Shown here: piece by piece, positions 44,250-55,115 of the stretch
Numbering within the stretch: position 1 is the first letter of the stretch
Layout: every line of letters starts with the position of its first letter
The notes under the pieces: model-generated
Told to the model about the DNA's origin: nothing
Seen by the model: only the letters and a program-made list of their open reading frames with translations
Databases searched by the model: none
Source: Branchiostoma floridae
Lineage: Eukaryota > Chordata > Leptocardii > Amphioxiformes > Branchiostomatidae
Direction: 5' to 3'
Assembly: GCF_000003815.2 (NCBI RefSeq)
Contig: NC_049982.1
Location: 731,175 to 795,174 of the forward strand
Length of the DNA: 64,000 bases
Made by a program: the position numbers and the translations under genes

Positions 44250-46480
44250 TAACAATGTATCGTGCGATAACAGAAAACTGTCTAACAGTCTCTTTACTTC
44301 TCTAGTCCAAAAACTTTCCAACAGTCTTGCTGCTACCTGGGGTTACTCAACAATCTGTCGTACAACAACACACAAAGCTATCTAACAGCCTTTTTAATTC
44401 TCTGAGGTTGTCTAACAACCTGTCACACGACAACAACAAACAAAAATGTCGAACAGTTTTGCTGCTTACCTGGGGTTGCTAAACAATCTATCGTACGACA
44501 ACCCACAAAACTGTCTAACAGCCTTTTTACTTCTCTGGGGTTGTCTAACAACCTGTCGCACGACAACAACAAACAAAAAATGTCCAACAGTCTTGTTGGC
44601 TTCCTGGAGTTGCTCAACAATCTGTCGTACGACAGCACAGCGTCACAAAACTGTAGAGCAGCCTTTTTACTTCTCTGGGGTTGTCTAACCAACCTGTCGC
44701 ACGACAACAACAAACAAAACTGTCCAACAGTCTTGTTACCTACCCGGGGTTGTCCAACAACCTGTCATACGACAACAGCAAACAAAAAACTGTCGTACAC
44801 TGTTGTTACTCTACCTGGCGTTGTCTCACTGCCTGTCGCACGACAACAAACCAAACTGTCCAACAGTCCTGTTACCTGCCTGGTGCTGTCCCACAGCCTG
44901 TCGCACGACAACAAACCAAACTGTCCAACAGTCTTGTTACTTGCCTGGTGCTGTCCCACAGCTTGTCGTACATCAACCAACCAAACTGTCCAACAGTCTT
45001 GTTACCTGGTTGGTGCTGTCCCACAGCTTGTCGTACATCAACCAACCAAACTGTCCAACAGTCTTGTTACCTGGTTGGTGCTGTCCCACAACCCGCCGTA
45101 CATCAACAAACCAAACTGTTCAACAGCCTTGTTACCTGCCTGGTGCTGTCCCACAGCGTATCGTACATCAACGAACCAAACTGTCCAACAGTCCTGTTAC
45201 TTGCCTGGTGCTGTCCCACAGCTTGTCGTACATCAACGAACCAAACTGCCCAACAGTCCTGTTACTTGCCTGGTGTTGTCCCACAACCTGTCGTACATCA
45301 ACAAACAAACTGTCCGACAGTCCTGTTACTTGCCTGGTGCCGTCCCACAGCCTGTCGTACATCAACAAACAAAACTGTCCAACAGTCTTGTTACCTGCCT
45401 GGTGCTGTCCCACAGCCTGTCGTACATCAACAAACCAAACTGTCCAACAGTCCTGTTACCTGCCTGGTGCTGTCCCACAGCCTGTCGTACATCAACAAAC
45501 AAAACTGTCCAACAGTCCTGTTACTTGCCTGGTGCTGTCCCACAGCCTATCGTATACATCAACAAACCAAACTGTCCAACAGTCCTGTTACTTGCCTGGT
45601 GCCGTCCCACAGCCTGTCGTACATCAACAAATCAAACTGTCCAACAGTCTTGTTACTTGCCTGGTGTTGTCCCACAACCTGTCGTACATCAACAAACCAA
45701 ACTGTCCAACAGTCTTGTTACCTGCCTGGTGCTGTCCCACAGCCTGTCGTACATCAACAAAGTTAACCAAACTGTCCAACAGTCCTGTTACCTGCCTGGT
45801 GCTGTCCCACAGCCTGTCGTACATCAACAAACAAAACTGTCCAACAGTCCTGTTACTTGCCTGGTGCTGTCCCACAGCCTATCGTATACATCAACAAAAC
45901 AAACTGTCCAACAGTCCTGTTACTTGCCTGGTGCCGTCCCACAGCCTGTCGTACATCAACAAATCAAACTGTCCAACAGTCTTGTTACTTGCCTGGTGTT
46001 GTCCCACAACCTGTCGTACATCAACAAACAAAACTGTCCAACAGTCCTGTTACCTGCCTGGTGCTATCCCACAACCCGTCGTCCATCCACAAACAAAACT
46101 ATCCAATAGTCTTGTACACTTACCTGGGGTTGTCCAACAACCTGTCGCATGACAACTACAAACAAAACTGTCCAACAGTCTTGTTACTTACCTGGGTTGT
46201 CCAACAACCTGTCGCATGACAACTACAAACAAAACTGTCCAACAGTCTTGTTACTTACCTGGGGTTGTCCAACAACCTGTCGCATGACAACAACAACAAA
46301 ACTTTCCAGCAGTCTTGTTATCTCTCTGGGGTTGTTTACAGCATGTCGTACGACAACAGCAAACAAAAAACTGTCCAACAGTTCAATTGTCCAACAAACT
46401 ATTGCATGACACCAACCAGACAAAAAACTGCAAACACTTTTTTTTTCTACCTAGGGTTGTCCAAGAACCTGTCAAGCGAG
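44250..46480. repeat. About 65 bp minisatellite built of short palindromes, roughly 34 copies
   Basis: A typical unit contains 'actgtccaacagt', 'ttacctgcctgg.gctgtcc', and 'tgtcgtacatcaac' or 'tgtcgtacgacaac'. The outer, older-looking units keep three near-perfect palindromes: ACTGTCCAACAGT, GGTTGTCCAACAACC and TGTCGTACGACA. Central units are more uniform. Long ORFs of several hundred codons in all three plus frames are a by-product of a stop-free repeat and are not taken as genes. Confidence 0.95.
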
Positions 46481-47958
46481 AAACCCAACAAAAAGCAAAT
46501 CGGCTCATAAACAAAAATCAAATCACCTGAAATCTCGCTACAAACTCGAGGTTGTCTGCCGACCTGACGAGCATCTTGAGGCCTGGTCCCTCAGCTTTTC
46601 GGGTTGCTGAATGCTGGCTGGTCCACAAAATGCAATGCCCAGAATCGCCGAACCTAACTTCAAAATTAAACAAAGCAAATATACAGAAAAAAACAAAGGA
46701 AAATACGTAAAATAAGGCAATACGTTCGACTCCTTCCACAACAACAACAACAAACGTGATAGGCAGACAAAAAACTATACCAAATACTGTCTAAAGCCTT
46801 TCAAACAACGTAACTCACCCATAGAGCTACCAGTGATAAGTTGAAGCCTCCGACTCTTTCTTGATAAAAAAGGTCGGGCTCTGCTCCGAGCGTGCGGAAA
46901 CTGGAACAACGTTGTACCGCTTCATAAAGGCTCATATGGCGAAAAGACGGGGTAAACGGCAGCCCTAGCGGTGGCTCAGCTGTATCAACATACCTAACTC
47001 AAATGAGACAACACAAAATTAATTATACCAAGCCTATTTTACCAAATAGAATCACTCACACCTGCGCACGCGAAACATGTGCGATGCGCAAACATATGCA
47101 AATTACGAGTCGCTAAACGAAATGAACGACAGAATAGTTGCTGACCAACAAAACACACCATAATAATACAAAAGGGGAAAACAGGAAAATAAAATCATAA
47201 AGAAACAAGAAAGAAAACAGCCGAGGGATCCACTAGAAAAAAACAGCCAACGTAGGAAGACAAATCAAAATGGAAAATTCCACAAGACGCCAAAAATGGC
47301 GGCGAGCTCAAAACCTTGCGTACCTGCTTGGCTTGTAAATCCTACGCCCGTAGGAAACTACTCTATCTTCTCTGTTGTCGGCAATTTTCCCTACCCGTTC
47401 CCAGAAGGTCGTAGATATCGCAGACTTGTCCTGGTGAGTCTCACTGTCAAAAAAACAGTGTTACTGGTGCTCTGCTATGGAACGTCCGGCTCATTCACAA
47501 GGCTGCTGCGTCAGTCATGCTGGGGTCGGCCGTGCCGGCGATGTGACTTGCCTTCTCCGTCAACGTCCTTTCAGACAGTACTGCATATACCTGTGATGTC
47601 TAACAAACGCCCAAAATAAGCGTCTATTCTCGCAGTGAGGCATGCTTTCTTCCATAACCCATACACAATGCCCGGCACGCCAGTGTCTGCGAGAAGAACG
47701 GACCTCAGCATGACAAAGAGCGATACACGTGCAAAACGCAGACAACTCACATTCGTCCCTACGCAGCAACAACTTCTCGCAGTTTCACAAAGCAAAATAA
47801 AATACGAAATCTTCATGACACTAAAAGGGCAATCTTCGAATTCTATACTCCCTGTAAACGCAAACGAGGTAAATACTCGGTCTCTCTTCTACACCCCGAA
47901 AACCTGCTGGCGGTCTTTCTGTGGATCTTCTGTGTTTCCGTAGCCATGGCGTCGACGA
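46481..47958. other. Right interior of the large element
   Basis: No recognisable protein. A possible first exon at 47296-47431 (MAASSKPCVPAW..., donor gtgagt) is the only gene-like signal. Confidence 0.25.
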
Positions 47959-48899
47959 ACCGGCTGTGGGGATGAGTCCGTCAAACTGCATGTGAATAGT
48001 CTATCCTGCCTTTATATGGGATTGGGTCTTCGCCTAATATAGGCATCGCCAATCACAGCGCAGGAAAGATAGGTTGTCATTCCCCACTTGACGGAGCACC
48101 TCACCTGTCAAAGGGAAATGATATCGATCTGGTTTAGCCCAATGAAGAGCTGTTCAAATTCACTGGTGGTGACAGAGGAGACAGGTGATCTTACAGGTTT
48201 TTTTCACGTTTAAATTCCGACGTCAAGCACTATGAACAGTGGACCACAGACTACCCTTTATTTTTAGTTGAGCGCTTGGCGGAAAAGTAGGACAAATGTA
48301 AGTTTGTTTTTCAAGTTATTTTTATTTTCTTTGTTGTAACCGGGTGCCTAGAGTAACGCAAGACAAAATTAAAAAAAAAAAAAACACGTATATTTAGGCA
48401 CAGCTGAAAGGTGTTGGCAAAAAAACTGAAGTTTGGTTCAAACGCCATTGATAGAGTGTTGTCATGTGCAATCAACTTACCTTCCAGCGGCGATCCTCGT
48501 GGCTGTTGGAATGCTCGCTCTGGAAGCCGGTGACGACGCCGTTGAACGGACAGGCGTAGTTCATGTAGTGGTCAAAGGTGTTGATCCAGGGCGACCAGTA
48601 GTGCCAGTTGAAGTAAGAAAGCCCCGAACGGACCTGCACTCGAACTGCCACACGCGGTCCTCGGCCGTGTTGCAGTGGACACTCTGGACATGGTAGATGG
48701 CCTGGTTTCCGGAACACTGGAAGGTAAAGGTCTGGTCCCAGCTGTTGATGGCGCCGGGAAGGGCAGATGTGTGCGCCGGGCAGCGGCGACGGCGGCGGCG
48801 GCGGAACCAGCCGTCCGTGGGACCTGCTAGCAGGCAGGCCAGGAGAACCGCGGTGAGGATCAACGCTCGTGCCGACGCCATCTTGTGTAAGTGACCACA

Positions 48900-50560
48900 G
48901 ACGCGACAACACCGTTTTATACCCTTCTAAATAACGTCCCTTTTGTTTCCACAAGGAAGAAAATTCCTGACCAGTTGCATCATCTGGACGTCGGTTACTT
49001 CCTCAAAGACTGACCGCGCGGATGAAGACACACTGAGATGACCACAGGTAGGCGCGTGTCTTGTCCCACTTCCTATGACAAACGCCCCGGGCGCTAGACC
49101 TCTTTGTGAGCCACATGTACTTCATAACATAACTGACTCTCGCTACAAAAGTTACCCGAGCAACTGGATAAGTCATAGGCCCGGTTAACACGAAGCGGCG
49201 CGTGTCCTATGACCGACGTTCGACGCACGGCGCGTGTCCTATGACCGACGTTCGACGCACGGCGCGTGTCCTAGTACCGACGTTCGACGCGCGGCGCGTG
49301 TCCTATGACCGACGTTCGACGCACGGCGCGTGTCCTATGACCGACGTTCGACGCACGGCGCGTGTCCTAGTACCGACGTTCGACGCACGGCGCGTGTCCT
49401 AGTACCGACGTTCGACGCACGGCGCGTGTCCTAGTACCGACGTTCGACGCGCGGCGCGTGTCCTAGGACCGACGTTCGACGAGCGGCGCGTGTCCTAGGA
49501 CCGAGGTTCGACGCATGTCCTAGGACCGACGTTCGACGCGTGTCCTAGGACATTTTTTGCCGGTGTAAATACGAAAACAACGCGCTGTGGCAACGGGGAA
49601 AAAGCGCCTAGGACATGCGCCGCACGTCGAAAACGAAATCTGTCCTAGGCCACTGTCCTAGGACAAACGACGTACGTCGTTTAACGTGCCTTGTGTCAAC
49701 TGGGCCTTAGTAACGGTCAGGCATTTCAGACAGCATTCATACATGGATTTATGTGTGGCTTCTTTTTTTTCTGGACCCATTTTATTCCCCTTCTTTTGAG
49801 GACGATATTCAGGGCAAATTATCTGATCTTATTTCAAATCTTCCTTTTGTCTCTTCAAGGAAGCAAATTCCTGAAAAGTTGCTTTAGCTGGACGTCGATT
49901 GCTTCTTCAAAACTGATCTCCTGGATGTGGACACACTGAGATGACTACAGGCAGGCTCTTGTCTGTGCCGTCCCAGTTCCTGTGACAAGCCTGTCTCAGT
50001 CATGATGTTTTTATATGAGAAGAGATGCTGCTCCAGTCCTACTCATGTAATAAAGTAAAACCTTCAGTGCCAACAACACGCCACTGGTCGGCCTTGCACT
50101 GAGTAAAAGCGTGAAAGAAATCGTCTAAACATGGATTTAACGCTAGTTCACCTTTATCCGAGGGGAAACCTATATCTGTTGTTTGACAAAAAAAACGGAC
50201 ATTCAGGGATACCAAGTCGACAGACGTTGCAACATTTGAAAATAGCTGCAATAATTTGAACATATTGCAATTTGAATCATGATATTGATACTCCTTAAAA
50301 CCCATTTGTTAGAAGCAATGGATATAGATTACTCCTCGACACTTTTCAGGACGGCATTCAAAGTAAATTATCTTATCTTTTCTTCAAATGGTTCATCTTC
50401 CTTTTGTTTCTACAAGGAAGTAAATTCCTGACCAGTTGCATTACCTAGACGTTGATTGCTTCCTCAAAGATTGATGACCGCCGGGATGTAGACACACTGA
50501 GATGACCCTTGTAGATCGGCGCGTGTGTTGTGGTGCCACTTTCTTGCACGCGGGCGAGGT
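48900..50560 (-). repeat. Three tandem copies of pseudogene B upstream region
   Basis: Copies at 48940-49085, 49845-49990 and 50395-50530 share 'ttttgtttccacaaggaag', 'aaattcctgaccagttgc', 'ggacgtcg.ttgcttcctcaa', 'gacacactgagatga' and 'cttgt..c.cc'. Each keeps the GGAA-N5-TTCC dyad (48955-48967, 49859-49871, 50416-50428). Only the first is next to an exon. The first gap between copies holds the MITE at 49177-49709. Confidence 0.85.
49177..49709. repeat. MITE with internal 33-36 bp minisatellite
   Basis: The ends 'aggcccggttaacacg' and 'tgtcaactgggcctta' are inverted repeats. The interior 49196-49545 is about ten units of 'cggcgcgtgtcctatgaccg' plus 'acgttcgacgcac'. Beyond it are further 'tgtcctaggac' words, some inverted. 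Confidence 0.85.
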
Positions 50561-50601
50561 AAGACAAAACGATCCTCACGAAAAGGAAATCACACAAACA
50601 C

Positions 50602-50602
50602 A

Positions 50603-50666
<64 letters not shown>

Positions 50667-50843
50667 GACAAACGCACACACACACACACACAAACGCACA
50701 CACACACACACACAAACACAGACACACACACACAAACACACACAGACACACACACATACACACACACACACAGACAGACACAGACACACACGCACACACA
50801 CACACAGGCACACACAGGCACACACACACACAAACATACATAA
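50602..50843. repeat. (CA)n microsatellite, about 240 bp
   Basis: A CA repeat with 'cacacaga', 'caaaca' and 'cagacaga' interruptions. Open frames of TH or CV repeats on both strands are artefacts. Confidence 0.97.
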
Positions 50844-51045
50844 CTGCCAGTGGACCAGCCCCCTATTGTAGTAACTGTACACATGTTTTGCGGTACTAAA
50901 ACTTGAGTGCAGTGCCACATTGTATTTGTCTACCCAAAAGCAAATTAAAAAAAAAACAAAACACAACATTGTGTGGCCCAAGGCTACAGAAACGGAGATG
51001 GGCGCCACCCCATGCACGGAAAGGAACTAAATACACACATAACGA

Positions 51046-51227
51046 AACCTCTGCTTGGAGAATATAGTTTCCTCTGATTCTCCAGGGTCAATGACCTCTA
51101 ATTACTGTACTAGGTCAAGTGTCACGATGCCCCTCCCACCACAATTAGCACACAGAGACATTACGTTATGCTCCCGAAATAATTCAGAACGTCACATAAC
51201 ATGGAGCAAACTCTCCAAGCAGAGGTT
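51046..51227. repeat. Foldback MITE 'AACCTCTGCTTGGAGA'
   Basis: The ends 'aacctctgcttggaga' and 'tctccaagcagaggtt' are inverted repeats. A sibling in opposite arrangement is at 51792-51959, and fragments are at 30016 and 32210. Confidence 0.85.
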
Positions 51228-51244
51228 AATGGGGAGCATTATGC

Positions 51245-51570
51245 TTTTTTTGCCTCCTTGAAAAATGGAGGTATAGTTGTTGGTGTGCTTGTCTGTGCGT
51301 GTGTGTGTCTGTGTGTGTGTGCTTCCGGATATTTGTGGTCACCATAACTTTGTAACCTCTGTATGGATTGCAAGGATATTTGGTAGGTGGAAAGATGAAG
51401 GTCAGGGTCGATTTGGGGCCCCCTGGTGGTACTGCAGCATAACTTCGATTTTTTTGTATCTTTGACCTGGACATGCGATGGTCTTGATGTTTTGGTTGAA
51501 GATAGCTTGTGGTGTAAGGAAGAAGTGTTGTATGTTTGGGCCCCCTAGCGGCTTGCTCTGGTTTTCCTTT
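51245..51570 (+). repeat. Dispersed repeat (GGAGGTATAG ... CCCCCTAGCGGC)
   Basis: 'aaatggaggtatagtt', a TCTG/GTGT tract, 'ggatatttgtggtcac.ataact' and 'ggccccctagcggcttgctc' occur in this order. Partial copies are at 23490-23600, 40190-40300 and 61115-61290. The family is widespread within the window and of unknown class. Confidence 0.7.
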
Positions 51571-51791
51571 GTCCCGTTTTCTGTCCGCACTCCCCACCGA
51601 CCTCTGTGTTTCGGTGCTTTTCAAGCAGGCGTCGGTGGGGAAGACGTCGACTGTGCCCTTTTTATCATACACACCGTTTTCTGTTCGCAATCCCCATAAA
51701 CTATTACATGTAGAGTGCATTTAGCATAACGCACCAACACGGGCGCCTGAAGACACTATTACCGTCAGGCCAGCGAGTCACAAACAAACAA

Positions 51792-51959
51792 CTCTCCAAG
51801 CAGAGGTTCGTGGGGAAGATTGTGCCCTTTTCATCATGTTTTCCGGTCCGCACTGCCTATAATGGCATCATTTGGGGAGTACGTGAGGACACAAACGGGA
51901 AATATGGTGCAAACAAAAAGGTCACAATCTTCGCCACCACGCAACCTCTGCTTGGAGAG
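51792..51959. repeat. Foldback MITE sibling of 51046-51227
   Basis: 'ctctccaagcagaggtt' at the left and 'aacctctgcttggagag' at the right form inverted ends. Confidence 0.85.
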
Positions 51960-53200
51960 TAAAACACAGGCTCTCGTAGGCCCATTATACTGTTATTGTC
52001 AGGTCAGCGAGTCACAAAGCGAGCCCGCCACACCTGCGGTGAATGGCCGGGGATTCGTGCTCAGGACTTTTTCTCGGAAAGAAACCTCGCACCAAAAGTC
52101 CCGGCTTATGAATAGTCATTAATTCTTTCATCAGCGCCCCGAATGTAGGTACACGCTCTTAACAGTTGGCAAAAGACGAATTCTTTGAATATGCAATGAC
52201 ATTCTCAGGAAACTTTGTAAATTCGTTAACACTTGCTTAAGAAGAGGGAAGAGATATCAATTATAGATTTAGTGGTAGCATAGCTTTAGGTGTTCTGTTT
52301 CACCAATTGTTCACTTGCAACGCTACAACTAAGCATGTGTAACAGTATGACTGCTGCATTTAGCCCATGTGTGCAAGAACGTGCAAATAAAGATCATTAT
52401 TCATAAACTTTCAGAGGCCGATTTCTGTAGCATGGAAATCCGGCCCCACTATGGGTACATACAGATCACATACAGATCACAACAAAACATGTTAAACAGA
52501 CTTAAAAGATACAACGTAAAAATAACTGTCATTAGATAAATTCAACTTCTCCTAGCCTTTTAGTTCTAGTAGAAGATAAAGTACAAATACGTTTTGCGAT
52601 GGAAGGTTTGCCTAGTTGCATTATGTATATGAATGTTTCAAACGGCTACGGTGTATGAAATGGGAAAAAGGGTTTTGTACAAGCCTATCCATTTCATTCA
52701 TCCCTTTGATATATAATCTACATTTTATTGCATTTTATTGCAAAGTGGCATTCTTCCTCTATTCTGCTTCGTGATCGGAATTCGGATTTCAACTTACCCA
52801 GGGATCGTTAATGCTTGGATTAAGTTGAACATGATAGCTAGGACCGGGCCACCAAAAAATGGCCAGAATGGCCAACTGGCGCTTATGCAGTGTTGTCATT
52901 AGTACAGGTTTCACTGTAGTCGACTTTGACAAGTGTTTAAGAATTTCAATCAACAGCAAACCCTGTCCTACCAAACAGTGTAGCTTGAAAACAAAATTCT
53001 AGTATAACGTTACCAACAGCAAACTAAGAGTACTGAAAACAAAAATAAAAGAAAGACGAGAACATGTTTGATCCACGTAACCTGCGTGCAGATATATTGT
53101 TGTTCCGATGACACCCGATATTTTGTTTCCTCATACGTCACACCTCTCCAACAAAGGGGGCTGTGATGCCTGGCGGGTGTCGGGTTTCATTGTGTGCTGA
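51960..53200. other. Intergenic DNA
   Basis: No gene recognised. Two copies of 'acatacagatcac' (52457 and 52468) and a doublet 'attttattgc' (52721, 52732) are the only patterns seen. Confidence 0.35.
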
Positions 53201-53204
53201 CCCG

Positions 53205-53345
53205 CGAACACTGCAGCCAATCAGCGACGAGCTCGTCTGCACCACAGCCAATCAGCGACAAGCCCGCGTACATCGTAGGCAACCACCGACGGATCAGCCC
53301 AAGCCTTAACCAATCAGCGTCAAGCTCAGGTTGAACTTACCTGGT
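53205..53345 (+). promoter_or_regulatory. Cluster of CCAAT boxes (possible promoter)
   Basis: 'gccaatcagcgac' at 53216, 'gccaatcagcgaca' at 53247, a degenerate 'caaccaccgac' at 53280 and 'accaatcagcgtca' at 53309 form a 31-33 base tandem unit. Each 'CCAATCAGCG' matches the NF-Y site. A possible first exon with donor 'aag|gtaacg' follows at about 53455. No downstream coding exon was identified. Confidence 0.45.
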
Positions 53346-54698
53346 AAGAAAGGTGATCTCACCAAACAACAGGCCCGAACAAAACGTCCGAATCAAGGCC
53401 GTGGACGGCCGTCAAAACTTCCTTGTGAGTCGCCCAGCGAACACCAGCAAAGGTAACGTGGCGTTTCATCCTACAAAATACAACATGTCGCTTCGTAGCA
53501 AGTAAACAGGTGTTATTTTAACTCAAGGATTGTTACACTTTTAAACGGGAAATAGATAAGGGTCTTAACTTCAGTAGGGCATACATGAAGTGCCAATACG
53601 TGAATGTGTCGTACATTTTACCGAAACGTGCTGCGTAGTTCGGGTGACGTGCTTTTCAAAATACCACAAACTTTCTTCCAAGTGCCACAGAGGTAGTAAA
53701 AACTGCCTTGTTGGTAATCCAACCTCTCTATCCCTGCGGTTCGAGTTCTGGACATGTCAAAGTGAAGATTTTGGTTGAATTGTTACTCAGTGATATCCCT
53801 GTGTCCATACCTCTAGTGTATACCATCACAAACAATCCATCGGACAAAAATCTTAATAAATAGATCGAGGAACCCTTTTATTCAATTGACAACAACAACA
53901 AGTCAATGTACATAGCTGAAGCGCAGATTTCTAACAGTAGATTGCAAAGGTAGATTGTAAAAATGTCCGCTAAACCCGAGTTGTCACGGTCGACGAAGCA
54001 AATTTTACTTCCCCTTTTTTCCGGGTGTTTAATCTGACACCACGAGCAGTTGGCGACTTCCTTGTGAGTGTTCTTAGATCTTAAAGATCCCCACATTAAC
54101 GTCTTAAGACTTGATTTCTTATCCTTTGTTTTCTAATCTGTAAATGTGACGCTGATAGAATGTTTATGAATATGGTTCCGGCTATTGCGGGGGTATGAAA
54201 AGTGAAAGGGTCCGAAGGATCACTTTCTCCGGCGATTTGGGTTTAAAATGAAAGTTTGGTGAACGCTTATCTTACCAAAGCAGCCTGTAAAATTCAAGAT
54301 ATTGTCTCAGACAGAACAAAATAGCAACGACAATGAAGCCCTCGAATTAAGTTTTAAGATTTTAGTAATGGCGGCCAACAATCGCCAGTCAGTCCCCCGC
54401 ACACAAACCTGTTCTACCACTACTGTAAGGTTGTGACCTAATAAATCGGATTGTGCAATTCTTGACTTAGTAAACGGGATATGGTGCAAAATCATGTATG
54501 AGTATACCCACAAAATCATACTAAGTGTAAAAAAATCCTTGTTTTTTTCCTTCTGCGAAATTCGTTGAGCGCTGTGTCAGATCGCTGGGTCGCAGTGGCC
54601 TATACCGGACTATCTACGCCGGCTATAGGGACAAAAGTTTGCCAGGGGGGTTTGACTAACATAAGGATTCATTAGAGGGGGGATATTATCCTAGTATG
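53346..54698. other. Intergenic DNA
   Basis: No recognised gene or repeat apart from short AT-rich tracts. Confidence 0.3.
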
Positions 54699-54849
54699 GA
54701 CTGACTTTCCTGGCCAACTTTTCTTCTTTTGCCGAATTTAACGATCTGTACCCCCGTAGAAATGTCATAGCCTCCACCAGGCCTTCCTACGGGGGTGCGG
54801 GGATCGTAGAATTCGGCAAAAAATGGGAAATAGGCCAGCCAAGTCAGTA
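54699..54849. repeat. MITE with about 60 bp inverted ends
   Basis: 'actgactttcctggccaact', 'tttgccgaattt' and 'cccccgtag' on the left are mirrored on the right by 'ctacgggggt', 'gaattcggcaaaa' and 'ggccagccaagtcagt'. A diverged fragment is at 55365-55405. Confidence 0.8.
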
Positions 54850-54969
54850 CACGCTAAGACTGTGCGGCCGGCCATCTCCTCTGGTAGCAAAACTCTCCTG
54901 AAAAATTATTCTTTCTGTATCATAGTCAGCGTAGTCAGTCTGGTAGAGACTAGGCAGGCCTGGTGGAGG

Positions 54970-55115
54970 CTACGGTCACAACACAGTCGGAGCTCGGTCG
55001 CAGCACGGTCGCTGCACGTTCGCCTCTCGTTCACAGCACGTCCACAGCTCGGTCACAGCACGTTCCTATCTCGGACGCAGCACGTTCGCAGCTCGGTCGC
55101 AACACGGTCGCAGCG
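54970..55115. repeat. GC-rich minisatellite ('cagctcggtcgcagcacg')
   Basis: About eight imperfect units of 15-18 bases: 'gagctcggtcgcagcacggt', 'cacgttcgcctctcgttc', 'cagctcggtcacagcacg' and so on. Confidence 0.85.

Larger units (their letters stand above)
41314..48072. mobile_element. About 6.8 kb element with MITE family D ends
   Basis: It starts with the same about 55 bases as the MITE ('ttacctattctttctgcgca', 'gaagctatggggtggtgcc'). It ends with the same about 115 bases (from 'ggatgagtccgtcaaactgc', 47973, to 'gcgcaggaaagatag', 48072). The interior of about 6.57 kb has no recognisable transposase. It contains a large minisatellite (44250-46480) and short unrecognised ORFs (minus 43588-43145; plus 47296-47619, where an ATG in good context is followed at 47432 by a gtgagt donor). 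It is either a large non-autonomous element or a MITE that has captured or received foreign DNA. Confidence 0.65.
39585..48881 (-). pseudogene. Dermatopontin-like pseudogene B, split by a 7.1 kb insertion
   Basis: Exon 1 is 48881-48481 (signal peptide MASARALILTAVLLACLLAG, then W-F and seven Arg). A one-base deletion near 48626 ('gtccgttcgggg' against 'gtctgttccgggg' in gene 1) breaks the frame after FECRSVR. The downstream frame still reads GLSYFNWHYWSPWINTFD and EDRRWK. Exon 2 begins at 48104 (VRCSVKWGMTT), stops at about 48072, and resumes at 40991 (YNHYSSLFVNN, GMHGYHDNGKE) to 40878. The 7.08 kb between is inserted repeat DNA. The last exon is 39627-39585 (DRRYSFHLCRINL). The promoter keeps a TATA box (minus, 48921-48915). 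It is the inverted sister of gene 1, matching it through the 3' flank. Confidence 0.88.

Noticed and set aside
44541-46152. ORFs of 522, 449 and 361 codons in three plus-strand frames
   Set aside because: All lie in the about 65 bp minisatellite. Open frames exist in all three phases because the unit lacks stops; composition is low-complexity and no start context or splice structure supports a gene.
50445-51017. Cys/Val and Thr/His repeat ORFs
   Set aside because: Translations of a CA microsatellite.
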